Below are positions 15,303 through 23,398 of a DNA stretch of 64,000 bases, piece after piece (positions within the stretch are counted from its first letter, which is position 1; the number at the start of each line of letters is the position of its first letter). A model generated the notes under the pieces. That model was not told the DNA's origin, made no database searches, and saw only the letters and a program-made list of their open reading frames with translations. A program made the translations under genes and the position numbers. Source of the DNA: AC2028 sp002373595 (GTDB lineage: Bacteria; Bacillota; Clostridia; Lachnospirales; Lachnospiraceae). Location of the stretch: assembly GCA_946616365.1 (NCBI GenBank), contig CAMOIX010000011.1, forward strand, positions 3,292-67,291, given 5' to 3'.

Positions 15303-16679
15303 GTGACAGTTATGGCCGAAGAAGCAAAGAAGGATCGTGTGGCTGACGAAGCAGCCAGACGTGAAGCGAGACATAAGAGAAGGATCAAAGCGCAGGTAAC
15401 TGCTTACATTATCCTTGTCCTTATAGTAGCCGCACTTGCGGGAATAGGTGTCGGACTGGTAAAAGCCCTCGGCAGCGTCGGAAAGGGAGAAGAGAAAGTA
15501 GTAGAGAATACCCCCGCTCCCGAAGAGAACGTTATCGACAATATCATAGGACAGGAAGAGGAGATCAAGGAGCCCGTTATCGAGGAACCTCAGGGGCCTA
15601 CGGAAGAGGAACTTCGTGAGCAGATGCTTAACGAAGTGGTGACGGCAGCAGTTGATGCGATGTCTCTGGAAGATAAGGTTGCAGGTCTTTTCTTTGTTTC
15701 GCCGGAGAAGGTTACCAATGTCTCCAAGGCAGTCAGAGCAGGTGAGATGACCAAGACCGCACTGCAGGCTAACCCTGTGGGAGGACTTGTCTACTCCGGA
15801 AATAATATAGAGTCCGAGACACAGCTTAAGGAAATGATAGAGACCACAAAGGGGATCGTTAACTATTCCACCTTTATCGCTTTTACCGAGACCGGTGACG
15901 GCGAAGGTACTCTTACTTCCGCGAAGCTTATGGACAAGACCGATTCTGCTTTCGATATCGGTACATCCACTGACGGATCTCTCGGCAGACAGACCGGAGA
16001 ATTGATCGGTGAGAAACTTGCCGAGTACGGAGCAAATGTTAACTTTGCGCCTGTCGCTGATATAGACGGAGCTACGGGAAATGTACTCGAGGGCAAGACC
16101 TTCGGAGCAAGTGCGGGTGTTGTCACTCCTGCGGTTTGCGGAGAGATAGAGGGTATGCTCTCCAAGGGAGTATCCCCTGTGGTTAAGTATTTCCCTGCAC
16201 TCAGTTCGGCTGATGCAGATCCTGCTGCGGGCAGAGCAGTTTCTTCGGAGACTCTCGAGTCTCTCAGGGATACTCAGTTCCCCGTATATGTAGCGGCTAT
16301 TGATTCAGGGGCAGGTATGATCCAGGTCAGCACATGTATCTTTGAAGATATGGATGAGGACGGATATCCTGCTACTCTTTCCAATAATGTTGTTACCGGC
16401 ATACTCAGAAGTGAACTTGGATTTAACGGTATTGTTATTTCGGGTAATCTTTCCGACAAAGCTATCACGGAGTATTACACGGCAGATCAGGCAGCAGTGC
16501 TCGCTTTAAGGGCCGGCTGCGATATGCTCTATATGCCCGAGGATTATACCAAGGCTTATCAGGGAATCCTCGATGCAGTGTCGGAGGGAACCATATCCGA
16601 AGAGAGGATCAATGATGCTCTCAAGAGGATCTACAGAGTAAAGTACGCTGACAGAGTGGGAGAACAGACCGAAAACTGA
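15303..16679 (+). CDS. Membrane-anchored GH3-family protein, catalytic residues lost
   Basis: A 458-residue protein: basic N-terminus, one membrane helix at about 32-54, an acidic/proline spacer to about 110, then a GH3 N-terminal-type barrel facing outward. The family fold is clear (NFAPVADID, FPVYVAAIDSGAGMIQVS, PATLSNNVVTGILRSELGFNG, RINDALKRIYRVK). NagZ-type enzymes have KHFPGHGDT, and this protein has KYFPALSSA around Tyr296. They also have a nucleophile Asp in V(T/S)DxLxM, but this protein reads VISGNLSD with Gly381. It should therefore be inactive as a hydrolase and may bind peptidoglycan or a partner. GTG start chosen because GGAAGG lies six bases upstream; the ATG at 15312 is too far from it. 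Confidence 0.8.
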   Translation: MTVMAEEAKKDRVADEAARREARHKRRIKAQVTAYIILVLIVAALAGIGVGLVKALGSVGKGEEKVVENTPAPEENVIDNIIGQEEEIKEPVIEEPQGPTEEELREQMLNEVVTAAVDAMSLEDKVAGLFFVSPEKVTNVSKAVRAGEMTKTALQANPVGGLVYSGNNIESETQLKEMIETTKGIVNYSTFIAFTETGDGEGTLTSAKLMDKTDSAFDIGTSTDGSLGRQTGELIGEKLAEYGANVNFAPVADIDGATGNVLEGKTFGASAGVVTPAVCGEIEGMLSKGVSPVVKYFPALSSADADPAAGRAVSSETLESLRDTQFPVYVAAIDSGAGMIQVSTCIFEDMDEDGYPATLSNNVVTGILRSELGFNGIVISGNLSDKAITEYYTADQAAVLALRAGCDMLYMPEDYTKAYQGILDAVSEGTISEERINDALKRIYRVKYADRVGEQTEN

Positions 16680-16687
16680 TTTAATGT

Positions 16688-18088
16688 ATGAAGATTAAGA
16701 GATATATCGGAGACAGGGCTTTTTACAAAATGGTCCTGGGTATAGCGGTACCGATAATGGTCCAGAACGGCGTGTCGAATCTCGTCAGCCTTCTGGACAA
16801 TCTTATGATTGGAAGAGTCGGTACAAATGCGCTCTCAGGAGTTGCGATAGCCAATCAGCTCATATTTGTATATTATCTTCTGATATTCGGCGCATCAGCC
16901 GGTGTCGGCATCTTTACCGCGCAGTATCACGGATGCGGAGATATCACGGGAGAGAGATATACATTCAGATTCAAACTTGTCATCAATACGATATTGTCCG
17001 TTGCGAGTATTTTTATATTTCTGTATAATGCTCCGTTTCTCATAGGACTCTTCCTCAAAGGAGAAGGTTCGCCTGCGGATGCTGCGGAAACTCTTGCCAT
17101 AGGCATGTCGTATATGAAAGTGATGCTTATCGGATTGATCCCTATAGGCATTACCAATTCGTACGCAGGCACGCTTCGTGACACGGGACAGACCAAGGTT
17201 CCCATGATGTCATCCGTCATAGCGATATTTGTAAATCTCTTTGGAAATATGCTCCTTATCTACGGACTGCTTGGACTCCCCGCTCTCGGAGCTGTCGGAG
17301 CAGCTGTTGCGACCGTAATATCGAGATTTGTGGAGATGGGTGTTTTGATGATCTACACCGCACGGCACTCATCGGAGCACAGATTTATCATCGGAGCATT
17401 CAAAGATTTCAAGATTCCCCTGTATCTGTGCGGAAGATTTATTCTCAAGTCGCTTCCGCTTATGGCAAATGAGACTCTGTGGGCACTCGGGCAGACTGTA
17501 ATGAATCAGAGTTATTCATACAGAAGTCTGGATGCGGTTGCCGCTCTTAATATAGAATCGACTATCTGGAATTTCCTCGGAGTCGCTTTCCTGGCTATGG
17601 GAGAGGCTGTCGGTATCATAGTCGGCCAAATACTCGGAAGCGGTGATATCGACAAGGCCAAAGATACTGCGGATAAGATGAGAGCATTTACAGTGGCATT
17701 GGGACTTTGCTTTGGATGCCTGATGCTGGCGGTGAGCGGAGTCTTCCCGCAGCTTTACCGAACTGCGGATCGGATCAGGGAGATGGCTTCGGTACTGATA
17801 ATAATATGCGGCGTGATGATGCCTTTCTATGCATATACTCATGCTTCGTATTTTACTATCAGATCCGGCGGCAATACGCTGATCACTTTTGTATTTGACA
17901 GTTGTTTTGTATGGATACTTTCGGTGCCGTTTGCATTTTACTTAAGCAGGTATACATCGCTTGATGTTCCGCATATGCTTGCTGCGGTTCAGTCGCTCGA
18001 AGTTATAAAATGCCTTATCGGCGGAGCAATGGTAAAGAGCGGTATATGGGCGCGAAATATCGTTAAGACCAAAGAACCTGCGGCATAG
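16688..18088 (+). CDS. MATE-family multidrug exporter
   Basis: A 466-residue protein with about twelve membrane helices in two similar halves, typical of MATE sodium- or proton-coupled drug exporters. The N-terminal helix MVLGIAVPIMVQNGVSNLVS and the following LLDNLMIGRVG loop are family hallmarks, repeated in weaker form in the second half (MNQSYSYRSLDAVAALNI). Begins eight bases after the GH3-like gene without a clear ribosome site, suggesting translational coupling. Followed by a strong terminator. Substrate unknown. Confidence 0.92.
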   Translation: MKIKRYIGDRAFYKMVLGIAVPIMVQNGVSNLVSLLDNLMIGRVGTNALSGVAIANQLIFVYYLLIFGASAGVGIFTAQYHGCGDITGERYTFRFKLVINTILSVASIFIFLYNAPFLIGLFLKGEGSPADAAETLAIGMSYMKVMLIGLIPIGITNSYAGTLRDTGQTKVPMMSSVIAIFVNLFGNMLLIYGLLGLPALGAVGAAVATVISRFVEMGVLMIYTARHSSEHRFIIGAFKDFKIPLYLCGRFILKSLPLMANETLWALGQTVMNQSYSYRSLDAVAALNIESTIWNFLGVAFLAMGEAVGIIVGQILGSGDIDKAKDTADKMRAFTVALGLCFGCLMLAVSGVFPQLYRTADRIREMASVLIIICGVMMPFYAYTHASYFTIRSGGNTLITFVFDSCFVWILSVPFAFYLSRYTSLDVPHMLAAVQSLEVIKCLIGGAMVKSGIWARNIVKTKEPAA

Positions 18089-18131
18089 GAAGCAGCCGGG
18101 TATTTGATCAAAGATATGAGAGATCATAAAG

Positions 18132-18161
18132 CAGCAGTTCACCTGGAACTGCTGTTTTTTT
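18132..18161 (+). terminator. Rho-independent terminator after the MATE gene
   Basis: CAGCAGTTC pairs perfectly with GAACTGCTG around loop ACCTG, followed by seven T. It ends the glyA to MATE transcription unit. Confidence 0.9.
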
Positions 18162-18189
18162 GTTTTTCAAAAAATAAATTATAACCCTA

Positions 18190-18218
18190 TTGACATAGTA
18201 GGTTGATAGTATTATACT
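18190..18218 (+). promoter_or_regulatory. Consensus promoter of the malY-lysR operon
   Basis: TTGACA (18190-18195), 17-base spacer, TATACT (18213-18218), 31 bases before the ATG. An imperfect CCTA-n9-TAGG inverted repeat (18186-18202) overlaps the -35 and could be the site of the LysR regulator encoded downstream. Confidence 0.8.
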
Positions 18219-18248
18219 GATGAGCATAAACCGGATCGGAGAAATACT

Positions 18249-19430
18249 ATGAGTAGTGAGAAGAATCTTGAATTTGACGAATTGGTCGACAGAAAAAACA
18301 CCGACAGTCTGAAGTTTGATTTTGCGGCAGAGAGGGGTAAGCCGACAGATGTCCTTCCTCTCTGGGTTGCAGATATGGATTTTAAGACATCGAGCGGGAT
18401 AATAGAAGCTCTTATGAAGAGAGCCGGGCATGGTGTCTTCGGATATACGGAGAGTAAGGATGATTATTTTGAGAGTGTAAGCTCATGGCTTAAAGCTCAT
18501 CATGATCTGGATGTACAGAAAGAATGGATGCTCAAGACTCCCGGAGTCGTATTCGGTCTGGCATGTGCGGTCAGAGCATATACGAATGAGGGAGATCATA
18601 TCCTCATTCAGCAGCCGCTTTATTACCCGGTGATGGAAGTGATATCTGACAATAACAGAAAGATCACAAACAGTGAACTTGTTCTTAAGGATGGGCATTA
18701 TGAGATAGACTTTGAAGATTTTGAGAGAAAGATCATTGAAGATAATGTGAAACTCTTTATTCTCTGCAATCCTCACAATCCTGTGGGAAGAGTATGGACA
18801 AAGGATGAACTGGCAAAGATAGCGGATATAGCCCTGCGCCATGAAGTGGTCATAGTAAGCGACGAGATACATGAAGATTTCGTTATGCCGGGACATAAGC
18901 ATATACCGCTCATAAATGTGGATGAGAGGATAAAGAATGCCTGCGTGATATGCACCTCTCCGAGCAAGACATTCAATCTCGCGGGACTGCAGGCAGCCAA
19001 CATCTTTATCCCCAATGAGGAACTCAGAAAGAAATTCAAGAAACAGATCGATGTTACCGGTTACAGTCAGCTTGGAACTTTTGCGATAGAGTCCACGAAG
19101 GCAGCATATGAAAAGGGTGAAGAGTGGCACAGCGCAGTTGTGAAATACATCGCTGACAATTACCTTTTTGCAAAAGAATACATCGAGAAACATATTCCAA
19201 AGATCAAGGTGATAGAGCCCGAAGGAACTTATCTTCTCTGGCTGGATCTCAGGGGTTACGGACTTGCGGCCAATGAGATCAGATCTCGTATCATAGATAA
19301 GGCGAAGCTCTGGCTCGATGACGGTATCATTTTCGGCAGGAGCGGAGCAGGTTTTCAGAGGATCAATCTCGCAACTCAGAGGCAGACGTTGGAGGAGGCT
19401 CTTTCGAGACTCGGAAAGGCATTCGATTAA
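18249..19430 (+). CDS. MalY/PatB-type PLP-dependent aminotransferase or cystathionine beta-lyase
   Basis: Class I/II aminotransferase fold of 393 residues. Signatures of the MalY/PatB branch: LPLWVADMDFKTS near the N-terminus, NPHNPVGRVW, SDEIHEDFV, and the PLP lysine in TSPSKTFNLAGLQ. Members cleave cystathionine or cysteine, or transaminate, and some also affect gene regulation. The LysR gene starts four bases after the stop and is probably its co-transcribed regulator, pointing to a role in sulfur amino acid metabolism (inference). Confidence 0.88.
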   Translation: MSSEKNLEFDELVDRKNTDSLKFDFAAERGKPTDVLPLWVADMDFKTSSGIIEALMKRAGHGVFGYTESKDDYFESVSSWLKAHHDLDVQKEWMLKTPGVVFGLACAVRAYTNEGDHILIQQPLYYPVMEVISDNNRKITNSELVLKDGHYEIDFEDFERKIIEDNVKLFILCNPHNPVGRVWTKDELAKIADIALRHEVVIVSDEIHEDFVMPGHKHIPLINVDERIKNACVICTSPSKTFNLAGLQAANIFIPNEELRKKFKKQIDVTGYSQLGTFAIESTKAAYEKGEEWHSAVVKYIADNYLFAKEYIEKHIPKIKVIEPEGTYLLWLDLRGYGLAANEIRSRIIDKAKLWLDDGIIFGRSGAGFQRINLATQRQTLEEALSRLGKAFD

Positions 19431-19433
19431 AGT

Positions 19434-20342
19434 ATGAATATCAATCAGTTAAAGTATGTGATCACGATAGCAAATACTCCGTCGATAAGGGATGCGGCGA
19501 CCAAGCTTTTTGTATCGCAGCCTGCACTTTCTTCGAGTATTCATGATCTTGAGGATGAGCTTGGGATACTTCTTTTTGAGAGATCAAACAAAGGAGTCAG
19601 ACTTACGGATGCCGGCAGGGAGTTCCTGATCTACGCGAAGAAGGTAGTCGGACAGTATGAGATACTTGAGGACAGGTATCTGGCGGGAGATAAGGAAAAA
19701 GAGAGATTCTCCGTATCGACGCAGCATTACAATTTTGCGATAACTTCGTTTGCAAATGTTCTCAAGAGATTTTCTCCGGAGAAGTTTGAATTCATGATCC
19801 ATGAGACCAAGACCATGGATGTGCTCGAGCATGTTAAGGAGATGAGAAGTGAGGTCGGAGTAGTCTCGTACTCAGGCAGCAATTATACGCTTATCAAGAA
19901 ACTTCTCAAGGAGTATCAGCTGGATTTTGTTCCTCTTATGAGACGTGAGACATATGCATATGTGTGGAAGGAGAGCAAACTTGCCAGGGAGAAGGTGATC
20001 TCGCTTGAGGATTTAAAGGATTACCCTTGTGTTTCATTCGATCAGGGAGATAATGATCATTTCTATCTGAACGAGGAAGCAATGGGAGATTATGATTTCC
20101 AAAAGATGATCAGATCCGATGACAGAGCGACTACGATGGAACTTATCGCTCAGCTCGGAGGATATTCCATAGGATCGGGAATGCTTGCGGAGGAAAATGC
20201 GATACTACGGGGTCTCGTTTCTATCAAGCTCAAAGAGGAGGATCCGCTTATCATCGGATATATAACCAGAAAGGGAGGAACGCTCTCCAAGTATGGTCTG
20301 GCATATATCGACGAACTCACCACATACAAGGAACTCAAATAG
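19434..20342 (+). CDS. LysR-family transcriptional regulator
   Basis: 302 residues. The N-terminal winged helix-turn-helix (MNINQLKYVITIANTPSIRDAATKLFVSQPALSSSI) has the LysR signature (described here in parts: QLKYV, AATKLFVSQPALS, GILLFERSNKG). An effector-binding domain occupies about 90-300. It lies immediately after the MalY-type gene, in the same direction rather than divergent. The probable target is the shared promoter at 18190, but the binding site is not proven. Ligand unknown. Confidence 0.92.
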   Translation: MNINQLKYVITIANTPSIRDAATKLFVSQPALSSSIHDLEDELGILLFERSNKGVRLTDAGREFLIYAKKVVGQYEILEDRYLAGDKEKERFSVSTQHYNFAITSFANVLKRFSPEKFEFMIHETKTMDVLEHVKEMRSEVGVVSYSGSNYTLIKKLLKEYQLDFVPLMRRETYAYVWKESKLAREKVISLEDLKDYPCVSFDQGDNDHFYLNEEAMGDYDFQKMIRSDDRATTMELIAQLGGYSIGSGMLAEENAILRGLVSIKLKEEDPLIIGYITRKGGTLSKYGLAYIDELTTYKELK

Positions 20343-20375
20343 CTTTTGTGAACTTAAGATTTTTAAAATTACCTG

Positions 20376-20404
20376 TTGACTTTTGTTCTGCTATCCTGTA
20401 TATT
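20376..20404 (+). promoter_or_regulatory. Promoter of tRNA-Gly
   Basis: TTGACT (20376-20381), 17-base spacer, TATATT (20399-20404), with the tRNA beginning 32 bases after the -10. Confidence 0.8.
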
Positions 20405-20435
20405 ATCTACTGTCGTTTCGAACGAGATGACAGAT

Positions 20436-20508
20436 GCGATAGTAGCTTAGCTGGTAAAGCGCCACCTTGCCAAGGTGGAGACCGCGGGTTCGAATCCCGT
20501 CTATCGCT
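20436..20508 (+). tRNA. tRNA-Gly (anticodon GCC)
   Basis: A complete 73-base cloverleaf. The acceptor GCGATAG/CTATCGC pairs perfectly; the D arm is in AGCTTAGCTGGTAAAGC; the anticodon arm CCACC-TTGCCAA-GGTGG gives GCC; the T arm is GCGGG-TTCGAAT-CCCGT. The discriminator base is T and the 3' CCA is not encoded. Confidence 0.96.
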
Positions 20509-20512
20509 TAAA

Positions 20513-20545
20513 GAAAAGCCTGCATATATGCAGGCTTTTCTTTTA
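20513..20545. terminator. Bidirectional terminator between tRNA-Gly and PAP2 gene
   Basis: GAAAAGCCTGCATA followed by its exact complement makes a perfect 28-base palindrome (20513-20540), with TTTT on the + side and an A-rich flank on the other. It can stop the tRNA transcript and the convergent PAP2 transcript. Confidence 0.85.
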
Positions 20546-20563
20546 TCTTATTTTTTCTTATGT

Positions 20564-21211
20564 TCAGTTTTCTTCGGACTCTTTTCCGGACTCTTCTGAT
20601 CTGCCGGCACCGATGGCCAGACATTCGCCTCTTGCAAACCTGGCGAGAGGAGGGATCTTTTTGTCAAATACCACGATGAGCTTCTCATAGATGAACATCG
20701 ACAGGAAAGCACAGCAGGTTCCGGTTATCATTCCTGCCAGGACGTCGCTGGGGTAGTGAACTCCGACATAGATCCTCGAGAAAGCGATCAGTATCGCCAG
20801 TATGAAAGCGGGTATTCCGAACTTCTTGGGCAGCTTTCTTAAGAATACGATCGAGCAGGCGAAGGAAGCACCCGCATGTCCCGAGGGGAATGAGAAATCG
20901 GGCTGGGGCTCGATGAGGAGCGTGAGTCCGCGTCCGCCTATCGTCTCGGGGAGATAGGGTCTGGGTCTTGCAACCAGGTTCTTGAGTATTGCGTTATTGA
21001 TGATGACTGAGCATGCGAGAGCTCCGGCTGCCATGATCCCGATGGGACGGGTCTTCTTGAAAAATAAGAGAACAAATGTTATCAATATCCAGAACCAGCC
21101 TTTGTCGGCAAGAGACGTGATAATTTTCCAGACGGGTGTAAGGGCGTCATTCCTAAGGTTTTCCTGCACCCAAAGCAGTATATTTCCGTCAATCTGTGTT
21201 ATGGCGTTCAT
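20564..21211 (-). CDS. PAP2-family membrane phosphatase
   Basis: A 215-residue integral membrane protein with about five helices and the three PAP2 acid phosphatase motifs: KNLVARPRPYLP, SFPSGHAGAS and SRIYVGVHYPSDVLAG. Members of this size dephosphorylate undecaprenyl diphosphate or phosphatidylglycerol phosphate on the outer face of the membrane; the exact lipid is not deducible. The ATG follows AGCGGAGG. It is divergent from a GT2-GtrA gene that also works with lipid-linked sugars, which favours undecaprenyl phosphate recycling (inference). Confidence 0.92.
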   Translation of the reverse strand: MNAITQIDGNILLWVQENLRNDALTPVWKIITSLADKGWFWILITFVLLFFKKTRPIGIMAAGALACSVIINNAILKNLVARPRPYLPETIGGRGLTLLIEPQPDFSFPSGHAGASFACSIVFLRKLPKKFGIPAFILAILIAFSRIYVGVHYPSDVLAGMITGTCCAFLSMFIYEKLIVVFDKKIPPLARFARGECLAIGAGRSEESGKESEEN

Positions 21212-21240
21212 TTGATATAGACCTCCGCTTGTGATATAAT
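21212..21240 (+). promoter_or_regulatory. Promoter of the GT2-GtrA operon
   Basis: TTGATA (21212-21217), 17-base spacer, TATAAT (21235-21240) with extended TG at 21232-21233. The -35 touches the start codon region of the divergent PAP2 gene. Confidence 0.8.
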
Positions 21241-21252
21241 CCTGTGAGTGAA

Positions 21253-21281
21253 ATTATAGCAAAATCGGAGATTAAACACAA
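21253..21281 (-). promoter_or_regulatory. Promoter of the PAP2 gene
   Basis: Read on the - strand: TTGTGT (21281-21276), 17-base spacer, TATAAT (21258-21253) with extended TGC. The two divergent promoters interleave within 70 bases. Confidence 0.7.
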
Positions 21282-22379
21282 ATGTTTGACGATATCTCGG
21301 TGATAGTTCCGTCGCTGAATCCTGACGAAAAATTGGGGCAGGTGGCGGATGCACTCATAGAAGAAGGATATACGGATATCATACTCGTAAATGACGGCAG
21401 TGACGAGCTTCACAGCCCGGTATTTGACGAGATCAAAAACAAATACCCTGATAACATCACCGTTCTTACACATGAAGTGAACAAGGGTAAAGGCAGAGCG
21501 ATGAAGACTGCCTTTGCTTACGTATGCGATAATCGCCCCGGGAGCAAGGGCGCGGTGACTGTTGACGGCGACAATCAGCACAGGGCAAAGGACGTTACTT
21601 CGTGCGTAAAGGCAATGCTCGAAAAGGATGCACTTATCTTGGGATGCAGGGATTTCTCTCTTCCGCAGGTTCCTTTTAAGAGCAGGAACGGCAACCGCAT
21701 AACAAGAGCGGTTTTTAAGTTCGTGTGCGGCATCGATGTATCGGATACTCAGACGGGACTTCGCGCATTCCCCGGGTGGATGCTCCCCAGGATGATAGAG
21801 ATAGACGGGGACCGTTATGAGTTTGAGACCAATATGCTCCTTGTTGCGGGCAAAGAAGGACTTCCCTACGGAGAGGTGCCCATAGAGACCGTATATATCG
21901 AGGATAATAAGTCGTCGCACTTCCATCCTTTCAGGGATTCGGCGAGGATATATTTCATAATCTTCAAGTTTGCGGCGAGCTCCATCATATCGTGCGTGCT
22001 CGATCTGGCAGTATTCCGCATAGCGCTTGCATTCATGCCTGAGGCATTTGCAGCGGCGAAGGGAACTACCATAGCAGGTATCATCGCACGTGTGATTTCG
22101 TCGGCAGCGAATTTTACGATCAACAAGAAAGCGGTATTTAAGTCCGATTCCAAAGTAGGAAGATCTCTTGTGAGATATTATATACTGGCGGTTTGCCAGC
22201 TTGGACTCTCCCTCGGAGCGGTGGGAGGACTCGTCACGCTTCTCGGAGTTACGAGCGACTGGCTCAAGACTCTCATCAAGATGGTGGTCGATGTGATCCT
22301 CTTTTTCGTAAGCTTCCGTATCCAGAGAGCATGGGTATTTGCAGGAGATAAAAAAGACATGAAAGGCAGCGGCAAATGA
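21282..22379 (+). CDS. GT2 glycosyltransferase fused to GtrA-like membrane domain
   Basis: 365 residues. The N-terminal family 2 glycosyltransferase (1-220) has ISVIVPSLNP, ILVNDGSDE and the metal-binding TVDGDNQH. The C-terminal part (about 230-360) has four membrane helices with the GtrA pattern (SCVLDLAVFRIAL, NFTINKKAVF). In related pairs the GT2 loads a sugar on undecaprenyl phosphate and GtrA flips it for surface glycan modification; here both are in one chain. The next gene starts in an ATGA overlap with its stop. The acceptor glycan is unknown. Confidence 0.9.
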   Translation: MFDDISVIVPSLNPDEKLGQVADALIEEGYTDIILVNDGSDELHSPVFDEIKNKYPDNITVLTHEVNKGKGRAMKTAFAYVCDNRPGSKGAVTVDGDNQHRAKDVTSCVKAMLEKDALILGCRDFSLPQVPFKSRNGNRITRAVFKFVCGIDVSDTQTGLRAFPGWMLPRMIEIDGDRYEFETNMLLVAGKEGLPYGEVPIETVYIEDNKSSHFHPFRDSARIYFIIFKFAASSIISCVLDLAVFRIALAFMPEAFAAAKGTTIAGIIARVISSAANFTINKKAVFKSDSKVGRSLVRYYILAVCQLGLSLGAVGGLVTLLGVTSDWLKTLIKMVVDVILFFVSFRIQRAWVFAGDKKDMKGSGK

Positions 22380-23398
22380 AGACACTTGGAAAAGTACTCG
22401 TAAGGGTGCTTATATTCTTACTCACCACAGTATTACTCCTTTTGATATTTTTGTACGGCACGATAAAGCTCGCGGTAAACGGTCCGTCGGAAGCTTTCCA
22501 GAGCCAATTCATACTCTTTGCGTATGAGACCAGTGCACTTAAGAAACTCCCTTATCTCGTAATGGACAAGGAAAGCGTAGATGCGATAATAGCCAGAAAC
22601 CAGATGCCCGAGGTAGAGGACGGAACTCAGTCCAACCAGGACCTCATACAGATCGATGCGGAGCAGAAGAAGGATGTAGAACCCATCACCATCGAGGAGA
22701 TAAACGGCGGAACTTATCACGGATACATGATGACCGTTGCGGATCCTTCGAGAGTATTCGTGGGCACTGTCGATCAGTTCGTAGAGGGCTCCGGATGGGT
22801 CGTAAGCCAGATGTGCGAAAAGTATGATGCTGTCGGCGGAGTAAACGGCGGTGAGTTCATCGACATGGGATCGTATTCGTATACAGCTATGCCGGTCGGC
22901 GGAGTAATCAGTCAGGGCAAGCCCGTATTTGAGAATAATAATATCGGCAGATGGAATCTCATCTGCATGACTAACGAGAATAAACTCATACTCTTAAAGA
23001 GCTATTCCGTAGAGCAGGCTCTGGAACTCGGAGTCAGGGATGCGGTCCATACCAAGCACGAGACCGGACCTTTCCTCATTATCGACGGTGAGCCTCTCGA
23101 GGTTCCCGATACGGAAGTATACGGAGGCGGAAAGAATCCCCGTACCGCGATCGGACAGAAGAGTGACGGATCGATACTTCTCTGTGTAATAGACGGTCGT
23201 CAGGCATCGAGCCTTGGTGCGACCTTCAAGGAAATGATAGATATAATGCAGGATTACGGTGCGGTAAATGCAGCCTGCCTCGACGGAGGTACTTCCACCC
23301 AGATGATCTACGAGGGTGAGATAGTGAACAATCCCTATTCGCCGACAGGTCCCAGACGTTGCCCGACTTCATGGCTTGTATCAAAGGAGGGCAACTGA
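22376..23398 (+). CDS. Secreted or membrane-anchored phosphodiester glycosidase (NAGPA-like)
   Basis: 340 residues: an N-terminal membrane anchor at about 12-32, then a NAGPA/DUF2233-type domain as in the uncovering enzyme that removes GlcNAc from phosphodiester-linked sugars. Key motifs: GGVNGGEF, NPRTAIGQKSDG, VIDGRQASSLG, and NAACLDGGTSTQM. Faces outward, so it probably trims phosphodiester-linked glycans such as those of teichoic acids or exopolysaccharides. Translationally coupled to the glycosyltransferase by a 4-base overlap. Confidence 0.85.
   Translation: MKTLGKVLVRVLIFLLTTVLLLLIFLYGTIKLAVNGPSEAFQSQFILFAYETSALKKLPYLVMDKESVDAIIARNQMPEVEDGTQSNQDLIQIDAEQKKDVEPITIEEINGGTYHGYMMTVADPSRVFVGTVDQFVEGSGWVVSQMCEKYDAVGGVNGGEFIDMGSYSYTAMPVGGVISQGKPVFENNNIGRWNLICMTNENKLILLKSYSVEQALELGVRDAVHTKHETGPFLIIDGEPLEVPDTEVYGGGKNPRTAIGQKSDGSILLCVIDGRQASSLGATFKEMIDIMQDYGAVNAACLDGGTSTQMIYEGEIVNNPYSPTGPRRCPTSWLVSKEGN

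Noticed and set aside
21189..22385. 398-codon open frame on the - strand across the GT2-GtrA gene
   Set aside because: Antisense to a clear glycosyltransferase; its translation is rich in R, H and C with no domain pattern.
23359..23397. Upstream ATG for the unknown membrane protein
   Set aside because: It lies inside the preceding gene without a ribosome site, while ATG 23398 follows AAAGGAGG at ideal spacing.
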